DNA of 59,431 nt from an uncultured Bacteroidales bacterium (GCA_934693135.1 CAKUVA010000010.1:1-59431), one strand, 5' to 3'; shown: positions 1 through 8,595, numbered from the stretch's first letter. The notes: generated by a model from the letters alone, not told the origin. Made by a program: numbers and translations.

Positions 1-1
1 A

Positions 2-148
2 TGCCGAGGGCGGAGAGGATCATCGCAAGACAAAATGTTATCCGACCCTACGGCGATCTGCAGCAACAAACTCAACCAGTTGGGCCGTTATTGTTATGAT
101 ATATCAGAGGCAAAGGAAAGCATATTCCCGATGCCGTCAAATAGGTGA
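2..148 (+). CDS. C-terminal fragment of an upstream gene (partial)
   Basis: Reading from base 2 there is an open frame of 48 codons ending in TGA at 146-148; the 5' part lies outside the window. The last residues read SEAKESIFPMPSNR, faintly like the aromatic-P-x-P stretch near the end of RagB/SusD proteins (for example FPIPqsE), but the usual following NPxLxQNxGY is missing. A second frame (from base 3) is also open and runs to 332, but it would overlap the end of the well supported minus-strand gene at 211, so I prefer the shorter one. Product not recognised; a SusD-like end is only a guess. Confidence 0.35.
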   Translation, partial: CRGRRGSSQDKMLSDPTAICSNKLNQLGRYCYDISEAKESIFPMPSNR

Positions 149-210
149 CATCTGTGATCTTACAGCATTAAAGGCTTCTTTTCAGCCTATATCCGATTCT
201 CGAATGCTGC

Positions 211-1803
211 TTAATTCGAAAGACCAAACAGCCAACGAAGACGTTCTGATGTATATGCTTGCTCGCACGTCATTTGATGAGACCATTGTTCAGACGCTGG
301 AACTATTGTGCAAGAGACATTGCACCCTATAGTTATATTCTCGCAAAAAACCTTAACATCCTCGTATGCAGTTTTCATCACCTCATCAGCCTCACTCATC
401 ACTGCACAAACACGCATTGACTTAAAATTGGCCGGCAAGGCAGTGCCAGGTTTCCCTGCGACAGGCATTATACCATGAAATTTATTAGGATAAGCATTTG
501 CCAATGACCATGTTCCAGTTCCACCCATAGATCCTCCAAGCACGAATAGGCCATCACATGCGGTTTCATATTCTCCAAGAAGCTTGGCCAGAGGTTCGTT
601 CATCTTTGCTCCCCAGCTTCCAGACGATGGACATTGAGGAACAATGAATATACTCGGAATGGAATTGTCTTCCAGATATTTTGAGATAACACTAACGGCA
701 ACTTCCTTCATCTGCATCACATTATCATTGCCCTTTGACGAACCACCATGAAGATACATTACAAGTATTGGCTTTACATCATCACTAACAGCAATGGTTT
801 TCATTCGGTATGGCAATATTCCACAGACATATTGACCAAAACCTTCAAGAGGAGAATCCGAAACAGTTCCCGAGGCTGAATAGTTATTCATCGCGGAATA
901 TGGAATTCCACGTGCAATCCTGAATCCTGCCTTTGGCTTGTAGTTTGATGTAGGAATCTTCGTCCTAAAAGAGACCCTAAGTCCGAAAGAACTGCTCTGC
1001 CAATGGCCACCCCTCAACACATGTGCAGAAACTTTCTTCCCTGCATATAAGTATTCATTTTCCACATCCGAAGGACCTTTAGGATTCACTTGCTCAGCAT
1101 CAGAATATGGTCCATACCAATCATAACACCACTCAAATGCATTGCCCGACATATCATAAATACCGAGCTCATTGGCAACTTTCATCCCTACCTTATTCAC
1201 ATGGTTTAGCTCATCTTCTTTAAACCATCCAGATTCATAAACACTATTGCTACCACTATATCGAAAATCCATGCTTTTTGTACCACCTCTTGCAGCAAAC
1301 TCCCACTCCGCTTCAGTCGGTAGCCTCCAATCCCCTCCTGTAAGAGAATTTAATCTATCAATGAACTTGCACGCATCATTCCAGTCAACCCCATCCATTG
1401 CCCTGTCATCATCCTCACCATATTCAGAAGCAGACCAGCAAGGCTCCAAAGTACCCATTACTTCCTTCCATAATCCTTGAGTTACTTCATATTTTGAGAT
1501 TTCAAAGTCCGACAATGTCACCTTATGAAGCGGAAGCTCATCTGGACGTGGGTCATTGTTATCTTGGACATCAGACTCAGCTTTTGTCGATGTGCTGTTA
1601 TCTAGACCAGAGGTCGTCTGTCCCATAATGAAAGTACCTCCATCAACCTTGACCATCATAGATTCAACCCGCTCTTTGAGTGTCAATGTTTCTGAACTAT
1701 TGTTCTCCTCATCAACATTAGATGGTTGATCTTCTTTTGAAGAACAACCAATTATGGCTGTCATCACTGTGATGACAACCACAAACAATCTACCTTTGCG
1801 CAT
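211..1803 (-). CDS. Lipoprotein fusing an FGE-like (SUMF1) fold to an alpha/beta-hydrolase esterase
   Basis: 530 residues. A lipoprotein signal ends at Cys20 (IIGCSS), so the protein is probably membrane anchored and faces the periplasm or the surface. Residues about 50-300 are a formylglycine-generating-enzyme-like domain, with GGTFIMG, RLPTEAEWEFAARGG and MSGNAFEWCYDWY; the active-site cysteine pair of true FGE is not visible, so this half is likely structural or ligand binding. Residues about 320-530 are an alpha/beta hydrolase with the oxyanion segment YLHGGSSKG, nucleophile elbow GGSMGG (Ser425), a likely Asp at SEADE (473) and His509 in WSHQ, resembling PHB-depolymerase/feruloyl-esterase-like enzymes. 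Last gene of the ECF sigma operon, overlapping its predecessor by 14 bases. The substrate is unknown; a carbohydrate or polyester ester is an inference. Confidence 0.85.
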   Translation of the reverse strand: MRKGRLFVVVITVMTAIIGCSSKEDQPSNVDEENNSSETLTLKERVESMMVKVDGGTFIMGQTTSGLDNSTSTKAESDVQDNNDPRPDELPLHKVTLSDFEISKYEVTQGLWKEVMGTLEPCWSASEYGEDDDRAMDGVDWNDACKFIDRLNSLTGGDWRLPTEAEWEFAARGGTKSMDFRYSGSNSVYESGWFKEDELNHVNKVGMKVANELGIYDMSGNAFEWCYDWYGPYSDAEQVNPKGPSDVENEYLYAGKKVSAHVLRGGHWQSSSFGLRVSFRTKIPTSNYKPKAGFRIARGIPYSAMNNYSASGTVSDSPLEGFGQYVCGILPYRMKTIAVSDDVKPILVMYLHGGSSKGNDNVMQMKEVAVSVISKYLEDNSIPSIFIVPQCPSSGSWGAKMNEPLAKLLGEYETACDGLFVLGGSMGGTGTWSLANAYPNKFHGIMPVAGKPGTALPANFKSMRVCAVMSEADEVMKTAYEDVKVFCENITIGCNVSCTIVPASEQWSHQMTCEQAYTSERLRWLFGLSN

Positions 1804-2254
1804 TTCCTCTCAGTTTAGATGATTGAGGTCTTGGCCCTTGTGGTTTCTGCTGAACGAGATGACGCATCATGTCATGTTCTATCTCATACACTCGAGATAT
1901 CTGCGACTGCGTCAAGAAAGTACTATAAATTTCATAATATTTTTTACGAAGATCAAGTATCTTCTGACTGCGCTCAAATCGTTGCTCCATCTCTGCCTCA
2001 GTCGACTTTTCAATCTGTTGTTTTCCATGACTTGGTCCCAACGCCCAGAGCTCCTTTTGGAAACTACAATATGTTTCCGTGAACCTATCACTTGTAGCTT
2101 TGTCGAAAGCAAGAATTTCAGATATGTGCTCAGCCTGTTTTATAGCCAAATCCTCTCGGCTAATCCTGCGCCGGCTATTGTCCTGTGCAGACAAAGACAT
2201 TGACATTAAAATGGCAACAATGGCCATTAACGAAATTTTAATTATATTTTTCAT
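1790..2254 (-). CDS. Small periplasmic helical protein, Spy/CpxP-like
   Basis: 154 residues. A signal peptide ends near SLSAQ (residues 1-23). The mature part is predicted helical and rich in charged residues and Gln, including LDLRKKYYEIYSTFLTQSQISRVYEIE. Its layout resembles the Spy/CpxP/heavy-metal-sensor group (LTxxQ-like helices), here with LTQSQ, and such genes often follow ECF sigma factor genes in Bacteroidales. It probably acts in the periplasm as a chaperone or stress sensor for the sigma system. The gene lies 6 bases after the membrane protein gene and overlaps the esterase gene by 14 bases, so it is clearly operonic. The family assignment rests on overall character, not on a decisive motif. 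Confidence 0.7.
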   Translation of the reverse strand: MKNIIKISLMAIVAILMSMSLSAQDNSRRRISREDLAIKQAEHISEILAFDKATSDRFTETYCSFQKELWALGPSHGKQQIEKSTEAEMEQRFERSQKILDLRKKYYEIYSTFLTQSQISRVYEIEHDMMRHLVQQKPQGPRPQSSKLRGNAQR

Positions 2255-2260
2255 TGATTT

Positions 2261-2584
2261 TCAGTAATTTATATTCATAAAAGTATCTTCATTATATATT
2301 TCTGCTAGAAAATTTTGATCAGCATTATCAAGGCTTTCAAACGCAAGCTGCACTTCTGCAAAAGAATCGATCAGGACAGGCTGCCGATGCCAAGAGAACA
2401 TAACAATCATCGTCAATGATGCGGCAATAGCTAGCGTTATGCTGATGATACGCAATCGTAGCGAATTCTTCCTTTTACATACAGTAGCGGAAAGAACATT
2501 TTGTTCAATATCGTCGAGCACACCATCTTGAACTTTATATGGCATCCGTTTGCCGATTTCCATCATATTTATTCTCTTAAACAT
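2261..2584 (-). CDS. Short membrane protein, putative anti-sigma factor
   Basis: 107 residues with one membrane segment (about residues 46-66, ISITLAIAASLTMIVMF), a cytoplasmic-side N-terminal part of about 45 residues and a short acidic tail outside. It starts inside the end of the ECF sigma gene (8-base overlap), the usual place for an anti-sigma factor. No zinc-binding HxxxCxxC motif is present, so it is not a ZAS-type anti-sigma; the function is inferred from position and topology. An alternative start at Met7 (2566) would remove the overlap. Confidence 0.65.
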   Translation of the reverse strand: MFKRINMMEIGKRMPYKVQDGVLDDIEQNVLSATVCKRKNSLRLRIISITLAIAASLTMIVMFSWHRQPVLIDSFAEVQLAFESLDNADQNFLAEIYNEDTFMNINY

Positions 2585-3104
2585 ACTTTTTTAGATAATT
2601 ATAGATTTTTATTTTCGCATTATGCCAATTGGCTTTAGCTCCGTCTGGTGAAGTATCCGTAATTTCTGCAATTTCATCGAAGCTCAGTTCATCATAATAC
2701 TTGAGATTGAATGTCAACTGCTGCTTTCCAGGAAGTGAATGGATTGCTTTCTGGAGATTAACAGCCTCAATATCTTTAAGATCAATATATTCATCAGCAA
2801 GTATTGACAAAGCTTCAGCATTATTCTCTATATCAACTGTTGGATGACGTCTCGCTGCAATACGCAAAGCCTCATTAGTCGCAATACGATATATCCATGC
2901 TGTGAATGAACGACGCCTATCATACTGGCTGAACGAGCGAAACACCCTTATGAATGTTTCCTGAGTAGCATCCTGCGCATCCTCGCTGTTCACGGTGACT
3001 CTTCGGATGTGCCAATAAATGGGTTCCTTATACTCTTTTAATAGCACACGAAAGCCTATATGTAGATTCCAATCAAGCAGTCTTACTATTTTACTTTCAT
3101 TCAT
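2577..3104 (-). CDS. ECF-type RNA polymerase sigma factor
   Basis: 175 residues when started at MNESK. Region 2 is visible as EDAQDATQETFIRVFRSF followed by FTAWIYRIATNEALR, and region 4 as LPGKQQLTFNLKYYDELSFDEIAEIT with a C-terminal helix, so this is a standard sigma-70 ECF protein that directs RNA polymerase to a small regulon. The frame is open to 3251, but the extra 49 residues resemble no sigma N-terminus and overlap the signal-peptide protein ahead. Starting at 3104 gives an 8-base ATGAATGA overlap with that gene, good for translational coupling. The membrane protein downstream is the likely inhibitor; self-regulation through the promoter at 3546 is probable. Confidence 0.9.
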   Translation of the reverse strand: MNESKIVRLLDWNLHIGFRVLLKEYKEPIYWHIRRVTVNSEDAQDATQETFIRVFRSFSQYDRRRSFTAWIYRIATNEALRIAARRHPTVDIENNAEALSILADEYIDLKDIEAVNLQKAIHSLPGKQQLTFNLKYYDELSFDEIAEITDTSPDGAKANWHNAKIKIYNYLKKYV

Positions 3105-3483
3105 CAGCCAATATATAAACCTGTTTCTTTCCTTGTATCGTTCTGGTAAGCGGATTCTTTCTATCCAATGTAAAAGAGTCAAGTTCCGCTTCGGCAAATC
3201 TACTATCCAGGCCTGTGAAACCACAATATTTGTCGACAGAAAGATAACCATTCTTCTGAATATATGCCACCGCCATAAGCTTTCGTTCCGGACGAGAAGT
3301 CTTATTTACCATAGTTTTACGTTCCACTTGGACAGTCCGAATTGTCGGGACAATCGCTGTCGCATAGCATCTGTGATGTATTCCATAACCACCATGGCGA
3401 TGAGGTCTGCGAGCTTCCGCCGAAACGGAACCTGACAACAAAAGTAGCGCGGCCATTGCCACCATAAGTAATCTTGTTCTCAT
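3097..3483 (-). CDS. Small secreted His/Arg-rich protein heading the sigma operon
   Basis: 128 residues. A clear signal peptide (MRTRLLMVAMAALLLLSGS, cleaved near VSA-EA) is followed by a His/Arg-rich stretch (RRPHRHGGYGIHHR) and a C-terminal region of about 80 residues with no recognised motif. It is the first gene after a TAnnTTTG promoter, and its stop codon overlaps the sigma factor start, so it is expressed with the sigma factor. Its position suggests a periplasmic sensor or effector of the stress that triggers the sigma factor, and the histidine cluster would fit metal binding; both are inferences. No family recognised. Confidence 0.7.
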   Translation of the reverse strand: MRTRLLMVAMAALLLLSGSVSAEARRPHRHGGYGIHHRCYATAIVPTIRTVQVERKTMVNKTSRPERKLMAVAYIQKNGYLSVDKYCGFTGLDSRFAEAELDSFTLDRKNPLTRTIQGKKQVYILADE

Positions 3484-3545
3484 AATTTCAATGTCTTTAA
3501 ATGTTGTTCTTTGAGACGTCTCACTTTATATACCCAACATAACGG

Positions 3546-3553
3546 CAAAAGTA
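3546..3553 (-). promoter_or_regulatory. -7 promoter element of the ECF sigma operon
   Basis: On the minus strand the sequence reads TACTTTTG, an exact match to the Bacteroidales -7 consensus TAnnTTTG, leaving a leader of about 55 bases before the ATG at 3483. No clear TTTG is seen 19-21 bases further upstream. It would serve genes 3483 down to 211. Confidence 0.55.
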
Positions 3554-3586
3554 AAAAATGAGATGATAATTTTTTGAGAAAATTGT

Positions 3587-3635
3587 ATAACCAAGAGAGA
3601 GGCAGATCTAAAAGATCAGCCTCTCTCTTGGTTAT
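3587..3635 (-). terminator. Intrinsic terminator after the FAD oxidoreductase gene
   Basis: A perfect 17-base inverted repeat (arms 3587-3603 and 3619-3635) continues, after one A/A mismatch, into a 5-bp extension (GATCT/AGATC) with an AAA loop. It begins 18 bases after the stop of the minus-strand oxidoreductase gene. The T-rich stretch after it on the minus strand is interrupted, so it may terminate less tightly than a classical site or mainly protect the mRNA end. Confidence 0.75.
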
Positions 3636-3652
3636 ATATCTTACAATATAGA

Positions 3653-5545
3653 TTACCTGTCTTCAGCTTGATGTCCTGTACGATCAACTTGATGATAGAA
3701 CTGAGTGTATGGCACATCTGTACGTCCAGTGCCTTTCTTCATCAGCTCTACCAAGTCTTGGAACCATGTCGTATATACATCACGAGGCAATGCCTCTCTT
3801 CTACTACATACTGCAGCAGCCATTCCTACGACTTCACCCATCATCGCACAAGTTCTCATAACTCTGACTGAGCCAAGAGCCACATGTGTAACGCTTATGT
3901 CTCGACCGGCCATGAAAAGATTAGAAACATCACGAGAATATAGACAACGATATGGAATGGCATATGGATCGATAGGCATCAATTTCCCATAGCTCATCCA
4001 TTCCTCCCCTGGATAGTCAGCAGAGTTTTTCTCCATCGGGTAATGTTGGTCTATCCTCCAAGTAGTAGTACATGTTCCGTCCTCATAAGGTATAGGCCTT
4101 GTAAGATCCTGCTCACGGAGTATAAGATCACCAACGATACGACGACTTTCACGTTTACCACTAACATGGCTAACCCACGTCAGATGTGTACACTCCCAAT
4201 CCTCTTTCTTTGCAAGACGATTCTTGCAATATGAGAATGTACTATAGGCCACATACATACCATAATCACGTATTTTCTCAGCATCGGCAATCTGATCATC
4301 ACGCATACCTACCTCCCAGTACCAATTGGCACGATGGACAGGTTCTACTGTATCCTCATCAAGTTTAAGTCCCCAATCAATAGAGTCTGGGAATTCGCAA
4401 GGCGTATTCCAGTCTTCACAATACCATTCGATGCTGACGCCCATAGTAAAGTCGTCAGCCTTCTCTGGTGCGAGAGTTTCTCCAAATTCGCTTTTTGCTT
4501 CACGCCCCATCATCGTAGTCGCACCTGCCATAACTGCGAGATATGCATCACCGGTACAATCTGAGAACAAGTTTCCACTTATACGTATACGAGTCTGTTC
4601 AGTCGCCTCAACTGCAGTAACTGCGACAATCTTCCCGTCATTCATTTCTGCATCAACTACAGTATAACCTGCAAAAAGACTTATATTAGGTTCAGCAGCA
4701 ATAACATCCCACTTCTTCCAATCCTGATAATGATGAGCTCCACGAGCATTTCCTATACGATCAGGCCCGATTTCATTCAAAATATAACCGAGAGACGGAT
4801 ATGGTGGCATGTTTATTTGTCCCCCAAGACCTACACGGACCTCAGAAGAATTGTTTCCACCCAGAATATAACGATCCTGAATGAGAGCAACCTTGAGCCC
4901 CAGACGTGCAGCGGCAATCGCAGCACATAGTCCAGACATACCAGCTCCTACAACAACAAAATCATAATGTCCCTTATCAACAGGTTTGTCAAGATCGAGC
5001 AATGCCGAGCGCAGTTCCTTGTACTCCTCAAGGCTATCTCCAGGGACCTCTTCACTTGTAGTAAGGATTATGGCATCACATCGTCCGTCAAGCCCCATCA
5101 AATCGTGCAACGCAATACTATGACATCCCTTTTCCAAATGATAAACTCCTCCCTGCTGCCAGTACCATTGAGCTCTCGCAGCCCTTGCTTCCTTTGAAAT
5201 GTCAATGCCATCAATCGAATCAATGCCAGCCTTGATGTTCAACGGAGTCTTACCAACGCCAAACTCAGCTAAATCAGGATTACCATCTACTAGCACTTGG
5301 AAAATGCCAGGAGTTTTGCCCTCAGACCAGAAAGCAGTCCAATTCTTTGTACGTACCCAAAGTCGATAGTCACCATCGGCAGGAATATTGATTTCTGTCT
5401 TTGCATCATGAGCCAAAGGAGTTCCCAAACCATGAGCAAAAAGATAACTGGAGCCCATCTGCAATACGAACTGTTGCTCCACGGTCCAGTCGCCTTTGTC
5501 CTTGAATTTGGTAGCAAGCACCATCACGGAATTATGTGTATTCAT
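3653..5545 (-). CDS. FAD-dependent oxidoreductase with an appended N-terminal sugar-binding-like module
   Basis: 630 residues. Residues about 193-600 form an FAD_oxidored-family flavoprotein: Rossmann motif DFVVVGAGMSGLCAAIAAA, GGNNSSEVRVGLGG for FAD contacts, a CTGDAYLAVMAG segment, and the family ending FMAGRDISVTHVALGSVRVM. Residues 1-190 are an extra beta-rich region (for example INIPADGDYRLWVRTKNW and IFQVLVDG), like the accessory modules found on xanthan-lyase-type proteins. No signal peptide, so probably cytoplasmic. It is divergent from the symporter and shares its intergenic promoter region, which suggests it acts on the imported compound. The exact reaction of this family is largely unknown; oxidation of a sugar or cyclitol is an inference. 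Confidence 0.85.
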   Translation of the reverse strand: MNTHNSVMVLATKFKDKGDWTVEQQFVLQMGSSYLFAHGLGTPLAHDAKTEINIPADGDYRLWVRTKNWTAFWSEGKTPGIFQVLVDGNPDLAEFGVGKTPLNIKAGIDSIDGIDISKEARAARAQWYWQQGGVYHLEKGCHSIALHDLMGLDGRCDAIILTTSEEVPGDSLEEYKELRSALLDLDKPVDKGHYDFVVVGAGMSGLCAAIAAARLGLKVALIQDRYILGGNNSSEVRVGLGGQINMPPYPSLGYILNEIGPDRIGNARGAHHYQDWKKWDVIAAEPNISLFAGYTVVDAEMNDGKIVAVTAVEATEQTRIRISGNLFSDCTGDAYLAVMAGATTMMGREAKSEFGETLAPEKADDFTMGVSIEWYCEDWNTPCEFPDSIDWGLKLDEDTVEPVHRANWYWEVGMRDDQIADAEKIRDYGMYVAYSTFSYCKNRLAKKEDWECTHLTWVSHVSGKRESRRIVGDLILREQDLTRPIPYEDGTCTTTWRIDQHYPMEKNSADYPGEEWMSYGKLMPIDPYAIPYRCLYSRDVSNLFMAGRDISVTHVALGSVRVMRTCAMMGEVVGMAAAVCSRREALPRDVYTTWFQDLVELMKKGTGRTDVPYTQFYHQVDRTGHQAEDR

Positions 5546-5585
5546 ATATAAAGGTTAAAAGTTTCTTGTATTAACAAACACGATT

Positions 5586-5616
5586 CAAAGTTATAATAAA
5601 AATATATTACAACAAA
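5586..5616 (-). promoter_or_regulatory. Full promoter (-33 and -7) of the FAD oxidoreductase gene
   Basis: Minus strand: TTTG at 5616-5613, a 19-base spacer, then TAACTTTG at 5593-5586, both matching the Bacteroidales consensus with ideal spacing. The start codon lies about 40 bases downstream. The opposing symporter promoter is only 13 bases from the TTTG, so the two RNA polymerases probably compete, which would link the two divergent genes. Confidence 0.75.
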
Positions 5617-5628
5617 ACAAAAAATCGT

Positions 5629-5636
5629 TATATTTG
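5629..5636 (+). promoter_or_regulatory. -7 promoter element of the symporter operon
   Basis: TATATTTG, an exact TAnnTTTG match, 38 bases before the chosen ATG at 5675. No good -33 TTTG is present at the expected distance, hinting at activator dependence. Confidence 0.6.
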
Positions 5637-5674
5637 TAATCTTGACATTTTTACTAAAACTAGTACTAAAAAGT

Positions 5675-7258
5675 ATGAGCATCATTGATTGGCTTATTGT
5701 GGCCCTTTTTCTCGGAGCGTTGATAACCATCGGCTATCTTTTCTCCCACAAAAACAAAAACATTGAGGATTATTTTGTAGCTGGAAGATCAATGCCAGGT
5801 TGGATTGTGGCAATCGCCGCTGCAGGAACGACAATTTCAGCGGGAACTTTCGTAGGTTCTCCAGAACTTGGTTTCAACACGAACTTGACGTATATAATCA
5901 ATCTTCTCGGCTCCATATTGGGAGGCACCTTGGTTGCAGCTCTTATAATGCCGAAACTATATAATGCCAAGACAATCACCATCTACGGCTTCATCGGAGA
6001 ACGCTTCGGAGAAAAAGCCAAAAGGACCAACAGTATCATGTTTCTCCTTGGCCAGCTCTTCACTTCAGGATCAAGGTTATTTATCGCGGCTATTGCAGTC
6101 TCCGTTATAATCTTCGGCAAGATTGAATTCGGATTCATCGTATGCTCTATTATTATATTAGGAATAATATCTACAATCTACACCATGATGGGAGGTATCA
6201 AAGGATTGCTCTATATAGACACATTCCAGACACTTCTAATGGCCATGACTGGGGTTGTCGCGCTTGTGATGATATATTGTTCACTTAAAGGCATGAGTTT
6301 GGGAGACATCTGGACACAACTGACAGCAGGAGGTATGGTCAAAATGCCTGGTGCCAATGCAGCATTACTTGCAGATGGAAGTCTCCAGGGATGGGAACCG
6401 GCAAGCAAAATGAAGATGTTCGATACAAGTTTTAACTTCTCCAAGCCATACACTATCATAGGAGGTATGATTGGCATTGCATTTTTCAAGATTGCGCAAT
6501 ATACTACCGATCAAGAATTTGTACAGCGGCAGCTCGCATGCAAGAGTGTAAAGAAAGCTGGAACATCACTAATATGGTCACAGTTACTTGCAATTCCTAT
6601 CGTTCTAACATTCCTTTGTATAGGACTACTACTATGGGTTAAATTCATCAATGATCCTTTCATCGACGGACAAATCAGCGCAGGTTTCTTTAGTGACGCA
6701 CGAGATGTATTCCCACAGTATATTAAAAATCATATTCCAGCCGGAGTTCGTGGTCTCATGATTACAGGTCTTCTTGCTGCTGCACTTTCAAGTTTCAACT
6801 CAGCAATCAATGCCATGGCTTCAAGTTTCGTTGATGACCTTTATCTTCCTATCAGACAGGAAAAAGGAAAGCCAATCAGAAGCGACAAGGATCAGATTAC
6901 CTCATCCCGTTGGATGGCAGGACTCATGGGATTGCTTCTTACAATCTTCGCCATTATAACTGCTGTCATGCAGGAAGCTAGCGGCTTGAATCTTGTAGAT
7001 TTCGCTACAGGAGTAATGTGCTTTGCCTATGGAGGCATGATAGGGGTATTCCTCACAGCAATCTTCTCAAAGAGAGGTAACAGCAAATCAGTAATAGCCG
7101 CCATAATCACAGGCGCTGTCATAATCCTCCCACTAATGTTCCAGAAGCAGATATTCGGCCAAACATATATAGCATGGAGTTGGTGGTGTCCTATTGCTGG
7201 AATAATATCCACAGCAGTATGCCTTGCTGGTAAACCTCAAAAAGCCACAAACGCCTGA
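5675..7258 (+). CDS. Sodium:solute symporter (SSS family)
   Basis: 527 residues with about 13-14 hydrophobic segments. The N-terminus (DWLIVALFLGALITIGYLF, then EDYFVAGRSMPGW) is typical of the SSS/SLC5 family, which imports sugars, cyclitols, proline or similar solutes with sodium across the inner membrane. A TTG at 5642 would add 11 residues, but the ATG at 5675 places the first membrane helix normally and suits the promoter at 5629. Its stop overlaps the next ATG by one base, so it is co-translated with the acid phosphatase and phosphoesterase genes. The substrate cannot be read from sequence; given the neighbours, a dephosphorylated product such as inositol or a sugar is an inference. Confidence 0.9.
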   Translation: MSIIDWLIVALFLGALITIGYLFSHKNKNIEDYFVAGRSMPGWIVAIAAAGTTISAGTFVGSPELGFNTNLTYIINLLGSILGGTLVAALIMPKLYNAKTITIYGFIGERFGEKAKRTNSIMFLLGQLFTSGSRLFIAAIAVSVIIFGKIEFGFIVCSIIILGIISTIYTMMGGIKGLLYIDTFQTLLMAMTGVVALVMIYCSLKGMSLGDIWTQLTAGGMVKMPGANAALLADGSLQGWEPASKMKMFDTSFNFSKPYTIIGGMIGIAFFKIAQYTTDQEFVQRQLACKSVKKAGTSLIWSQLLAIPIVLTFLCIGLLLWVKFINDPFIDGQISAGFFSDARDVFPQYIKNHIPAGVRGLMITGLLAAALSSFNSAINAMASSFVDDLYLPIRQEKGKPIRSDKDQITSSRWMAGLMGLLLTIFAIITAVMQEASGLNLVDFATGVMCFAYGGMIGVFLTAIFSKRGNSKSVIAAIITGAVIILPLMFQKQIFGQTYIAWSWWCPIAGIISTAVCLAGKPQKATNA

Positions 7259-8595
7259 TGAACAAACGTTTTTTTCTTTTATTATCGTTTATTGCCATAT
7301 TTGTCACCGCTTGCGGCAACACTGGATGCTGGACACTCACATCAGATGGAAAAGATATTGATCCATTCATATATGGCGTTTATAGACTATATGGAGAAGA
7401 TGTGCCTGAGACAGAAAAGGTTCCATCCGGTTTTAATCCCATATATATCAGCCACTATGGTCGCCACGGCTCTAGGTATATACTCCACGATACTCAATAC
7501 ACATTCGTAGCTACAGTTCTGGAAAAAGCCTATGCCGACGGAATACTAACACCAAAAGGACGAGAGCTATACGACAGATATATGTCAATATTTCCTCATC
7601 TTAATGGCAAGACAGGATTATTGACGCCTCTTGGAGAGAAACAGCATCGTGAAATAGCTGGACGAATGTACACCAATTTCAAACAATTGTTCGACGACCA
7701 TCACATAATCGCATTATCCACAAATCTACAGCGTACACAGAAAAGCATGGATGCTTTCGAGGCAAGGCTATTGGAACTCAATCCTAAACTTGAAATAGAC
7801 TCGAAAGTTTCGGAAGATGACATGTATTATCTAAACCCTCATTCCGCCCAAAACCCAAAAGTAAATAAAGCAGATATGCTGTGGAAGAGTTCAGACGCAC
7901 CATGGCGAGAAGAATTCAACAATTGCTTGCGCAAAAACGTAGACTGGAAAAGTTTCGGCAACAGAATATTCACAGACATAGACAAAGCTTGCAAAATCTG
8001 TAAGGTAGAAAATTTCGAACTCGATCTCTATTTCATCTGCATACACATGGCCGGACTACCAATAGAAAGCAAGGGGTTTTTTGACGTTTTCACGTCTGAC
8101 GAATTGGAGAAGTTAGCTGAATATGGCGAGAATTATATTCTATACGTCCGCACAGGACGATACGCCAAATCAGACGGACGAGGATGGGCTTTATCTGAAA
8201 GCTTGTTAAATGACTTTATTGAAAAAGCAGATCAAGACATTATATCAGGAGAACCTCGCGTAAGATTGCGCTTCGGGCACGATGGATGCATCATGGCATT
8301 GTTTGCTCTGATGGAACTGGACGGATGGAATGGAGTGGAAAGCAATCCAACCCGCTTCCGAAAAGTATGGGACATATCCAAGGTAAAGATGGCATCCAAC
8401 ATACAACTTATATTTTATCAAAACAAGGAAGGTAAGACTCTGGTACGGATGCTATACAATGAAGCTGATGCGAAACTTCCGTTCAAGGCATACGAGGGCA
8501 CTGAATATTTCTATGATTGGAATGATTTCAAAGCTTTCTATAATCCGAGAATCAAAGCAGCAAGAGAGCTATTGAACAGAACTGCAATTATTTAA
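7258..8595 (+). CDS. Histidine acid phosphatase / MINPP-phytase-like lipoprotein
   Basis: 445 residues. The signal peptide ends at a lipobox (FVTACGN, Cys19), so this is a lipoprotein exposed to periplasm or outside. The catalytic motif RHGSR (His70, in ISHYGRHGSRYI) and the proton donor pair HD at 341-342 (LRFGHDG) identify the branch-2 histidine phosphatase superfamily; length and arrangement fit Bacteroidales inositol-polyphosphate phosphatase-like enzymes. These hydrolyse phosphomonoesters such as phytate. MINPP enzymes proper usually carry HAE instead of HD, so substrate preference is open. It sits between the symporter (1-base overlap) and a phosphoesterase (5-base gap), fitting a route that strips phosphate and imports the product. 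Confidence 0.88.
   Translation: MNKRFFLLLSFIAIFVTACGNTGCWTLTSDGKDIDPFIYGVYRLYGEDVPETEKVPSGFNPIYISHYGRHGSRYILHDTQYTFVATVLEKAYADGILTPKGRELYDRYMSIFPHLNGKTGLLTPLGEKQHREIAGRMYTNFKQLFDDHHIIALSTNLQRTQKSMDAFEARLLELNPKLEIDSKVSEDDMYYLNPHSAQNPKVNKADMLWKSSDAPWREEFNNCLRKNVDWKSFGNRIFTDIDKACKICKVENFELDLYFICIHMAGLPIESKGFFDVFTSDELEKLAEYGENYILYVRTGRYAKSDGRGWALSESLLNDFIEKADQDIISGEPRVRLRFGHDGCIMALFALMELDGWNGVESNPTRFRKVWDISKVKMASNIQLIFYQNKEGKTLVRMLYNEADAKLPFKAYEGTEYFYDWNDFKAFYNPRIKAARELLNRTAII

Noticed and set aside
96..332. Plus-strand frame of 78 codons at the left edge
   Set aside because: Overlaps the end of the well supported lipoprotein gene on the minus strand, and its amino-acid content is unlike a protein; the neighbouring frame ending at 148 is a better candidate.
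211..1803. True formylglycine-generating enzyme activating a sulfatase
   Set aside because: The catalytic cysteines are not visible and no sulfatase gene lies in the window.
3105..3251. N-terminal extension of the ECF sigma factor
   Set aside because: The extra residues are unlike any sigma N-terminus and overlap a good signal-peptide gene; the start at 3104 gives a normal ECF protein.
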